Source: DATMFV01 sp035555975
Lineage (GTDB): Bacteria > Verrucomicrobiota > Verrucomicrobiia > Chthoniobacterales > Chthoniobacteraceae
Assembly: GCA_035555975.1 (NCBI GenBank)
Contig: DATMFV010000061.1
Coordinates: forward strand, 1-56,509
Direction of reading: 5' to 3'
DNA: 56,509 nucleotides
Below are positions 51,061 through 56,509 of this stretch, in pieces. The first letter of the stretch is position 1. Every line of letters begins with the position of its first letter. The position numbers and the translations under genes were made by a program. A model generated the notes under the pieces. That model ran no database searches, was not told the origin of the DNA, and worked only from the letters and a program-made list of their open reading frames with translations.

Positions 51061-51500
51061 TCGGACTTCAAAGCAGGATTACCGGAGGCGGAGGGGTGGG
51101 GCATCTGGGCCAGGAGGGCGGGGTCGTAGGTGATGGTCCCTTCGGCATCCCCGAGCGCGATCACTGCCGAGACTTCGCGGGGATCGGGGGACATCTGCAA
51201 GGTGACCAGGCGCAACCCCTGCGGGTTGGGTTCGGTGCGGATCGGCATCCGCTCGCCGGTGCTCACCTTTTTGGCGAGGACCACGAACGCTTCCCCGCGT
51301 TTGAGGATGCTGACGATCTGGAAATCGCTCGCCCAGGTGGCGACCACGGCGGGCTCCTCGTCGGTCGGGAGGACAAAGGGAGAGCGTTGGGTCATCGCCT
51401 CGTAGCGGTCGGCGGGGATCGACTGCGGCGGGAAAATTTCCGCGTCGTCGGCCCGCAGGGAGAGCGGGGCGAGCAGGAGCAGGAAAACAAGCGGCTTCAT
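51057..51500 (-). CDS. Small exported T2SS protein, GspC/PilP-like candidate
   Basis: A 147-aa protein with signal peptide (LVFLLLLAPLSLRADDA). SPFVLPTDEEPAVVATWASD, then FQIVSILKRGEAFVVLAKK, resembles the homology region of GspC or PilP, a small beta-domain that contacts the secretin N-terminus. The conserved membrane anchor of classical GspC is replaced by a cleavable-looking signal. It lies just before gspD, where pilP stands in type IV pilus operons. It overlaps gspD and the GspM-like gene by four bases each. Confidence 0.6.
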   Translation of the reverse strand: MKPLVFLLLLAPLSLRADDAEIFPPQSIPADRYEAMTQRSPFVLPTDEEPAVVATWASDFQIVSILKRGEAFVVLAKKVSTGERMPIRTEPNPQGLRLVTLQMSPDPREVSAVIALGDAEGTITYDPALLAQMPHPSASGNPALKSE

Positions 51501-52033
51501 CGGGTCGCCTCCTTTGGGAAATGGAACCAGCGCTGCACTTCCAGTTCGCATTGCACATTGGGCGGCGGGTCGTCGCTCCGGATGCTGAACCGGGGGATGA
51601 CGTTGAACATCGCCGGGTTCTGCAACCCGCTGACAAACTGCACCAGCCCGGCCCACGGCCCCTTGAGCGTCAGGCGCGCGCCGATCGGCTGGTAAAATTC
51701 GGCGGGGGCGAGTTGCAGCAGTTGAACCTCCGCGATCGAAAGGCCGCACGCCCGGGCGCTCTGCTGGAGCTGCTCGAGCTGGACGGCGCTATCTTCCCGG
51801 GAAGCCTGGAGGTCGGGCTCGGTCTTTTCCAGCCACTCCCGGCGCTGGTTCCAGTAGTCGCGCCTGGCGAGCCACCCCGAAGCGGCGGCGACCTGCGCTG
51901 AAAGCTCGGCATGTTTCTGGCGGCCCGCCTTGTTGAAGGCGATCAGCTTCGGCAGGAAGAGGAGGTTGAGCATCAGCAGGAGGGCTGCGCCGAGCCCGAA
52001 TGCCAGTCGTTGTTCGCGTGGATTAAGGCTCAT
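51497..52033 (-). CDS. GspM/PilO-like inner-membrane protein
   Basis: A 178-aa protein with one membrane segment at residues 11-30 (LAFGLGAALLLMLNLLFLPK). A long coiled-coil-like stretch follows (residues 35-95, rich in Glu, Gln, Arg), then a ferredoxin-like region (GARLTLKGPWAGLVQFVSGL). This is the layout of GspM and PilO. I started it at MSLNPREQR. It overlaps the GspL-like gene by 11 bases. Sequence alone does not decide between GspM and PilO. Confidence 0.72.
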   Translation of the reverse strand: MSLNPREQRLAFGLGAALLLMLNLLFLPKLIAFNKAGRQKHAELSAQVAAASGWLARRDYWNQRREWLEKTEPDLQASREDSAVQLEQLQQSARACGLSIAEVQLLQLAPAEFYQPIGARLTLKGPWAGLVQFVSGLQNPAMFNVIPRFSIRSDDPPPNVQCELEVQRWFHFPKEATR

Positions 52034-53306
52034 CGGTCGGTTCGTGGTAGGCTCCGGCAATGCTTCCCCGGATGAAGAAGCGGGCGGTGTCGTTGGGGAG
52101 GGGGACCGGCTGGGGCGGGTCTTCCCAGGTCAGGTGGCTCAGGGTCTCCGCCGACTGGAGGGCGTGGAGAAAATCAAACGCCTCGCGCGCGGTGGTCGAT
52201 TCTCCGGCCACTTCGAGGTGGTTGCTGATGATCTCAAAGCGCGTGAGGCGCACGCCGCTTTCCGGCAGCAGCGCCATGACCCGGTGCAGGATTTCCAGCG
52301 GGTAGGTCCCGGTATCGAGCGCGGGGTTGAGCGCGTCGAGTTGCCGCGCCGTCTCCTGCAGGCGGTTCATTTCCGGCTCCATCTCGCGGAACTGCGCCGC
52401 CAGCCGCCGGTTGGAGAGGGAAGTGGTTGCGGCGACACCGATCTGGAACAGGAGGAAGAGGAGGTAAAGCGCGGCCACGGCAAGCGTCACCAGCCGGATC
52501 TGCCGCCGCCGCTGGCGGACGGTGCGGAGCTGGCGGACGCTTTTGGGCACCAGGTCGAGGAACTCCGTCGGCGGCATCCAGAGCGGGGCGGGGCAACCCC
52601 GGACTTCAAACCCAGGCAACGCCATCGCGGCGACCTCTTCCCTGCTCCAGCTCCCCATGAGCACCAGCGATTCGAGCGAGGCGATCCATTGCTGGGCCAC
52701 CGCCATCCAGAGGACCGCCTGCACATCGCGGCGGCACTCCGGCGTCATCGCCCGGTGCGGGAGGGCCTGGAAGTAGAAGACGCCGGCGTCGTCGGTCAGG
52801 GCGATCATCACCGTGCCGAGCGTGCGCCAGAGGCAGGCGGAGCGTTGCGGCAACTCCAGGCAAAGCGGCAGCGGCTCGAACCGGGCGTCGCCCTCCGTTT
52901 CGATCCCGGCGGGGAGTTCGTTTTGCAGGACGAGCACCTGCGCGAGGAGGCGCTCGGCCTCCCTCCGGACGATCCGGTGCCGCCAGACTTCCTCCTGCCG
53001 CAGGAGCGCCCGGCGCTCGCACTGCATCGCCAGCAGGTCGGGGACCGCTTTTTCATCCGTCGTCTCCAGCCAGAAAAGCTGGCAGGTGACCCACTGCGGG
53101 GGAAGGACGACGAGGGTGACCGCTCCCGGGGCGGGGCCTTCGATCTCCTCCACCGTCCGGAGTACCGGAAAGCCGGAGCCGGTGCCCGACGAAGCCCGCA
53201 CTTCCCAGGCGGTTTCGCCCGGCACGAGCCACGCGCCGGGGCGGCGCCCGGTTTTTTCACGCCGTTTTTCCGGCAGTTTGAGCGCGATGTTCACCATTCC
53301 CTCCAT
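52023..53306 (-). CDS. GspL/PilM-N-like inner-membrane assembly protein
   Basis: A 427-aa protein. Residues 1-265 are a soluble cytoplasmic part like the GspL/PilM actin-type domain (FLDLVPKSVRQLR ends it). One membrane segment spans about residues 283-303 (LVTLAVAALYLLFLLFQIGV). The rest is periplasmic with a coiled-coil (REMEPEMNRLQETARQLDAL) and a small alpha/beta domain (GVRLTRFEIISNHLEVAGES). It therefore joins PilM- and PilN-like parts in one chain, as GspL does. It overlaps gspK by 16 bases. Confidence 0.8.
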   Translation of the reverse strand: MEGMVNIALKLPEKRREKTGRRPGAWLVPGETAWEVRASSGTGSGFPVLRTVEEIEGPAPGAVTLVVLPPQWVTCQLFWLETTDEKAVPDLLAMQCERRALLRQEEVWRHRIVRREAERLLAQVLVLQNELPAGIETEGDARFEPLPLCLELPQRSACLWRTLGTVMIALTDDAGVFYFQALPHRAMTPECRRDVQAVLWMAVAQQWIASLESLVLMGSWSREEVAAMALPGFEVRGCPAPLWMPPTEFLDLVPKSVRQLRTVRQRRRQIRLVTLAVAALYLLFLLFQIGVAATTSLSNRRLAAQFREMEPEMNRLQETARQLDALNPALDTGTYPLEILHRVMALLPESGVRLTRFEIISNHLEVAGESTTAREAFDFLHALQSAETLSHLTWEDPPQPVPLPNDTARFFIRGSIAGAYHEPTDEP

Positions 53307-54166
53307 TCCAGAATGACCGAAGAGGTGTTGCCGATCTGGTAGATCGCCTCGATCGTCCGCTTCGCCTGCGCGGAGATGCCGGTTGAATGAATGCGGCGCA
53401 CCTTGCCGCCGAGCGAGAGCCGTCCGCGCAACGGTTCAAACTCCTTTGAGGTCAACCCGAGGGCCATTCGGACCCCTTCCATGTCGTTGAGATGTTCCGC
53501 CCCCCGGCGGATCGCGCGCGCGCTCGAGTCGCCGACGCGGCAGAAGGCGCGGATGACCTCGGGAGAGGCCGAGCGGAGGTCGAGCGTGCCGTCTCCATAG
53601 ATCGTCAGGTCGTCGCGCCAAGCGGGCTTGCGTTCGGTAACGAGGTCGAAGTGGAGCACCGCCGTCATTTCGTCGATGGAGCGAAAGAGCCGCCCGGGAG
53701 GCGCGGGCCGCCCCGCCGCACGATACTGCGGGGCTTTCGCGCCGTTGAGCCGCCGGTCGCCGCCCGGTTCCACGTAATCAAAGAGGCAGTCGAGCACGGT
53801 ATCGGCCTCCACGTCGCTCAACCCCCAGAGCCGGAAGAGCGCCCGGAGCGTCTCGCGGTCGCCGCTTTCGAGCAGGCGGTTGACGTTGAGCCTGCCGTTT
53901 TCGCTCACCGCGTAGACCTCCAGTTGTCCATCATTGGGAAAGGTCTGTTTTTCCGGTTCGCCGGTGACGGGAAAGTCGTCGTTGCGCCCGAGCGTCACCC
54001 CGGCAAAGGCAAACGAGGAAGCAAGGGCGACCCGCTCCATCCCCGAAGCGCCGCCGATGTTGATCGTCAAAAGTGAAAGCAGGCCGATGATGGCAAAGTT
54101 CATCACAAAAAGCGCCCACATGACCAGCAGGAGCGCCAACCCCCGTTTGCAGAAGCGCGGTTTCAT
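53291..54166 (-). CDS. gspK: Minor pseudopilin GspK
   Basis: A 291-aa pseudopilin of the tip complex. The N-terminus MKPRFCKRGLALLLVMWALF has the G-L processing site and lacks Glu+5, as GspK proteins do. The rest contains the helix-hairpin-helix-like and alpha-domain blocks of GspK (LNVNRLLESGDRETLRALFR, LDCLFDYVEPGGDRRLNGA). The start ATG overlaps the gspJ stop. Longer in-frame starts lie within gspJ and were rejected. Confidence 0.88.
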   Translation of the reverse strand: MKPRFCKRGLALLLVMWALFVMNFAIIGLLSLLTINIGGASGMERVALASSFAFAGVTLGRNDDFPVTGEPEKQTFPNDGQLEVYAVSENGRLNVNRLLESGDRETLRALFRLWGLSDVEADTVLDCLFDYVEPGGDRRLNGAKAPQYRAAGRPAPPGRLFRSIDEMTAVLHFDLVTERKPAWRDDLTIYGDGTLDLRSASPEVIRAFCRVGDSSARAIRRGAEHLNDMEGVRMALGLTSKEFEPLRGRLSLGGKVRRIHSTGISAQAKRTIEAIYQIGNTSSVILEWREW

Positions 54167-54972
54167 GGCGTCCCTCCCTTCACCGGCGGCAGCCAGAAGA
54201 TGGCCGCTGCGCTGCGGGCATCCTTGGTGTGTTCGTAGACGAGGGTCAGTTCGATGAGCCCGGGGCGGGTGTGACTGTTTTTCCACTCCTGCAGCCATTT
54301 CCGGGTGGTCTGGTCAAAGAAACGGACCCCCACCCGTTCGATATTGGCGACCAGTTCCAGCCACGGGATCTGTGCCGCCGCCTTGAGGGCCTGCTGTGCG
54401 TCAAACTCCCGCTCCGCCGGGGTCGGCGCGGGGTCGAACCGTTTCAGGCAGACCTTCCACCCTTCTTCGCGCGAAGGGCGTTGCAGCGAGAGGAGGACCA
54501 CCTCGCGGTCGCTGCCCCGGATCGGCAGCCAGGTGAGAAAACCGGGCGCGTTCTGCACGACGAAGAGAAACTCCCGGTTTTCCTTCCCCGGGACCGGCCC
54601 GGCGCTCAGGAGCGCATGGTTGGGGAGGTTGCGGAAGTTGGTCCGGAGAATATCGGTCAGGTTGGTGATCTCGTCCTCCCGGCTCGCCTGGTTGTCGATC
54701 AGGAGCACGGTCTTGAGCGCCGTGTGGACCACCATGAAGATCCCGCTCACCAGAATGACGAGCACGGCGAGCGCCACCATGACCTCAATGAGCGTCAGGC
54801 CGCTACGGTGGAAACGATTGGAGCACTTTAACCTATTCTGCACAGACTTCTTTGCGGCGGTGAAGGCCACTGCAAAGTCTTTCGGACTTGGACTGTATGA
54901 ATCCATACAGCCGCTGCGTCCAAAAGTCTCCGCATCGGCCTTCAGCGCTCGCAAATAAGTTGTGTGCACCAT
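54163..54972 (-). CDS. gspJ: Minor pseudopilin GspJ with element-derived N-terminal leader
   Basis: A 269-aa minor pseudopilin. The prepilin motif HRSGLTLIEVMVALAVLVIL starts only at about residue 55, with Gly at -1 and Glu at +5. The residues before it are encoded mostly by a TTAA-flanked palindrome (54832-54975), including the first ATG (54972) and a second one at residue 23. A GTG in the element would leave only a 14-residue leader (VQNRLKCSNRFHRSG). No ATG lies between the element and the pilin motif. The later sequence (IERVGVRFFDQTTRKWLQEW) fits GspJ. The real start is uncertain. Confidence 0.82.
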   Translation of the reverse strand: MVHTTYLRALKADAETFGRSGCMDSYSPSPKDFAVAFTAAKKSVQNRLKCSNRFHRSGLTLIEVMVALAVLVILVSGIFMVVHTALKTVLLIDNQASREDEITNLTDILRTNFRNLPNHALLSAGPVPGKENREFLFVVQNAPGFLTWLPIRGSDREVVLLSLQRPSREEGWKVCLKRFDPAPTPAEREFDAQQALKAAAQIPWLELVANIERVGVRFFDQTTRKWLQEWKNSHTRPGLIELTLVYEHTKDARSAAAIFWLPPVKGGTP

Positions 54973-54986
54973 AAGTTAAAATGCTC
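54821..54986. mobile_element. MITE-like palindrome inserted at the 5' end of gspJ
   Basis: A long imperfect palindrome. TTAA flanks both sides (54828-54831 and 54976-54979), enclosing 144 bases (54832-54975). The outer 25 bases on each side (54821-54845 and 54962-54986) are also inverted copies with about five differences. At the centre is GTATG-AATC-CATAC (54895-54908), with GAAGGCC and GGCCTTC further out. It stays open in the gspJ frame. The TTAA flanks match the second element at 24631-24806 and suggest the same transposition type. Confidence 0.72.
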
Positions 54987-55354
54987 TACGGCGCGGCATA
55001 GGTCCAGAGGGTGCCGATGACCCGGTCCTCACGCAGCGTATCGTGAGCGGTGACGGTGATTTTGAAGATGTGGCGCAGTTTCCTGCCGCCGGAAAGGACC
55101 GGTTCGGCGGGGCGGATCTCGCGCCGGTAGCGGATGTGGAAACCGTCGGAGGCGACCTCCGCGGTCGTCTCCACCGGGGGGCTCGCCAGCGCTTCGTCGA
55201 GCAGGCTCTGGAGGTTGAGCCGCATGTTGGTCAGCCGTCGCTGTTCGTAGTCGGCCGTCAACCCGGTGTTGAGGATCTTGAGCAGCCCGACCACCGCGAT
55301 CACAAAGATCGAGAGCGCGAGGACGACTTCCAGCAGCATGAAACCGCGGTTCAT
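54986..55354 (-). CDS. gspI: Minor pseudopilin GspI
   Basis: A 122-aa pseudopilin. MNRGFMLLEVVLALSIFVIA gives a very short leader with cleavage after Gly4 and Glu at +5. EQRRLTNMRLNLQSLLDEAL and LRHIFKITVTAHD fit the GspI size and layout. The start overlaps the gspH stop by four bases. The inserted element follows its stop, so gspI and gspJ are separated by 13 bases in the present annotation. Confidence 0.88.
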   Translation of the reverse strand: MNRGFMLLEVVLALSIFVIAVVGLLKILNTGLTADYEQRRLTNMRLNLQSLLDEALASPPVETTAEVASDGFHIRYRREIRPAEPVLSGGRKLRHIFKITVTAHDTLREDRVIGTLWTYAAP

Positions 55355-55878
55355 CGGATGAAGAAAGATTCCTCCTGGTTCCAGCCGGTAATCGCGCTGT
55401 ATTTTTGCAGATAGTACGAGTCCCCCTTGCGGAACATGACGCGGATCGGCTCGCAAAGCCCGGAGGGCGGGAAATACCAGATGTGCTGTTTGGGGCGGTG
55501 CCATTTTTCCTCCGGCCAGTTGGCGATTTCGATGGCGACATCGCCGGAGAGTTCAAAGTCCACCACCACCCCGGTCTCCTTTCCGCTGCCGAGCCGTTCC
55601 AGGCGGAAGCCGTCCTGCTGGAGGATGATCTGGTACGGTCTCTGTTCGGCCAGCGCGTTGCAGCGGGCGGTGATCGCCATCGCCTCGAGTTCCCGCGCGG
55701 GCGCTTTGAGCCGTTCCGCCAGAAGCATGCTGCTGATTTCCGGCGTGGCCGCGCCGACGATCAGGACGACGATCGCGAGCGCCATGATGATCTCCAGCAG
55801 CGTGAAGGCACGGGAGGCCGCCGCCGCGCCCGTCGGGGCGGGGGATCGGATCGGTTGGTGCTGCCTGCGTCGCCGCAT
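55351..55878 (-). CDS. gspH: Minor pseudopilin GspH
   Basis: A 175-aa pseudopilin. The prepilin segment SRAFTLLEIIMALAIVVLIV lies after a 27-residue leader and has Ala at the -1 position where Gly is usual. Glu+5 is present. ERLKAPARELEAMAITARCN and YQIILQQDGFRLERLGSG match the GspH helix and beta domain. I used the start MRRRRQHQ; longer in-frame starts lie in gspG. It lies two bases after gspG. Confidence 0.86.
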   Translation of the reverse strand: MRRRRQHQPIRSPAPTGAAAASRAFTLLEIIMALAIVVLIVGAATPEISSMLLAERLKAPARELEAMAITARCNALAEQRPYQIILQQDGFRLERLGSGKETGVVVDFELSGDVAIEIANWPEEKWHRPKQHIWYFPPSGLCEPIRVMFRKGDSYYLQKYSAITGWNQEESFFIR

Positions 55879-55880
55879 CG

Positions 55881-56306
55881 TTACCAGTTGCCGATGTTCT
55901 GGTCGTCGGCGGTCTTGTTTGGCCCGAGCGACCAGATGTCGAAACTGTCGGTGTTGTGCTTGCCCGGCTTGAGGTACTGGTACTCGCTCCCCCACGGGTC
56001 GAGCAGCGCTTCGGGCTTGAGCAGCTTGATCCAGTTGCGCGGCTTGGGCGCGGCGGTCGGCGGTTCGACCAGCGCCTTGAGCCCCTGCGCGGTGGTCGGG
56101 AAGTCGAGGTTCTGCATCTGGTAGACCTTCAACTGGGCGGTGATCGCCTCGATATCGCTCTTGACCCGCGCGTTTTTGGCGACATCGAGGTTGCCGACCA
56201 GGTAGTAGATCCCCCCTGACATCAGGACGACGATGATCGAGAGGACCAGCATGATTTCAATGAGGGTATAACCGGCGGGGTGCCGAATGGGATGGGGTGC
56301 TTTCAT
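55881..56306 (-). CDS. gspG: Major pseudopilin GspG
   Basis: Major pseudopilin (141 aa). HPAGYTLIEIMLVLSIIVVL gives cleavage after Gly12 and Glu at +5. Then the GspG hallmarks follow: NLDVAKNARVKSDIEAITAQ, DFPTTAQGLKALVEPP, LLDPWGSEYQYLKPG and FDIWSLGPNKTADDQNIGNW, the calcium-binding C-terminus. No SD stands before the ATG; the leader is TTTTTTTCCTCCATCCC. It lies 19 bases after gspF. Confidence 0.96.
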   Translation of the reverse strand: MKAPHPIRHPAGYTLIEIMLVLSIIVVLMSGGIYYLVGNLDVAKNARVKSDIEAITAQLKVYQMQNLDFPTTAQGLKALVEPPTAAPKPRNWIKLLKPEALLDPWGSEYQYLKPGKHNTDSFDIWSLGPNKTADDQNIGNW

Positions 56307-56325
56307 GGGATGGAGGAAAAAAATT

Positions 56326-56509
56326 TTAAGGACTGCGCAGGCCGGAGACCGCCTGGAAAATGCCGCCCATCATCGAATAGGCGACGACGCCGACAATTCC
56401 CGCGACCACCACGATGACGGCGGGCTGGATCATGCTGGTCAATGCGGAAATGGCGGCGTTGAGTTCCTTGTCGTACCGTGCCCCGGCTTTTTCGAGCGCC
56501 ATCGGCAGG
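56326..56509 (-). CDS. gspF: T2SS inner-membrane platform protein GspF (5' partial)
   Basis: The C-terminal 60 codons of GspF, running off the right edge of the window. The end LPMALEKAGARYDKELN, then SMIQPAVIVVVAGIVGVVAY and GIFQAVSGLRSP, is the last cytoplasmic helix pair and third membrane segment of the platform protein. It is followed 19 bases on by gspG, in the usual F-G order. gspE is expected to the right of the window. Confidence 0.9.
   Translation of the reverse strand, partial: LPMALEKAGARYDKELNAAISALTSMIQPAVIVVVAGIVGVVAYSMMGGIFQAVSGLRSP

Noticed and set aside
1..56509. CRISPR arrays, prophage, integrase or toxin-antitoxin genes
   Set aside because: Looked for regular direct repeats with spacers and for phage-type or small paired genes; none found. 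The repeats present are palindromes, not spaced direct repeats.

Overview
The window is a high-GC bacterial chromosome segment. The best fit is Verrucomicrobiota (Opitutae-like) or a close PVC relative. The reasons are: hybrid regulators with a GntR or LacI DNA-binding head and a LacI-type sugar sensor, two PEP-CTERM-tailed surface proteins, two pseudopilin-like proteins with an exact H-X9-DG motif, several large glycoside hydrolases, a type II secretion operon, and dense intergenic palindromes. This placement is inference; no rRNA or phylogenetic marker was compared.

Layout. 1-3739 (+): end of a biotin-independent malonate decarboxylase operon (mdcD partial, mdcE, G, B, H), with overlapping stops and starts. 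3775-9957 (-): purine operon purS-purQ-purL-purF-purM, with a multi-hairpin spacer between purF and purM. 10294-12699 (+): acyl desaturase, tRNA-Arg(CCG), and a lone class II glutamine amidotransferase protein. 12738-16301 (-): GntR/LacI regulator, SGNH hydrolase, exported cyclophilin, CDF metal transporter. 16672-18707 (+): aguB and aguA, which convert agmatine to putrescine. 18910-24307 (-): nnr-sppA-CPBP protease-thiL-tsaE-tsaB housekeeping operon. 24308-24940: no gene, but two abutting MITE-like palindromic elements. 24941-27846 (+): ABC importer resembling the Trp/Tyr (TrpXYZ) class. 27843-28994 (-): second SGNH hydrolase.

29125-36312 (+): module A, consisting of a LacI regulator, PEP-CTERM protein, H-X9-DG pseudopilin, a 1011-aa glycoside hydrolase with LamG tail, and a sialidase-like protein. 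36379-39654 (+): hom, thrC and a lone OppD-type ATPase. 39792-48108 (+): module B, consisting of a GntR/LacI regulator, PEP-CTERM protein, GH78 rhamnosidase-like enzyme, a 984-aa GH42-like enzyme, and an H-X9-DG pseudopilin. 48156-56509 (-): type II secretion operon gspF(partial)-G-H-I-J-K-L-like-M-like-C/P-like-gspD, ending in an unknown exported protein.

The most interesting signal is that modules A and B repeat one plan: a regulator, a cell-surface PEP-CTERM protein, large glycan-degrading enzymes, and a dedicated pseudopilin-like protein. They sit close to the type II secretion operon. I infer substrate-induced polysaccharide-use loci that may each carry their own pilin-like factor. A second strong signal is a TTAA-flanked palindromic element that forms the 5' end of gspJ and supplies its start codon and most of its pre-pilin leader. 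Most first genes of transcription units lack a Shine-Dalgarno sequence, and many have a C/T-rich leader instead.
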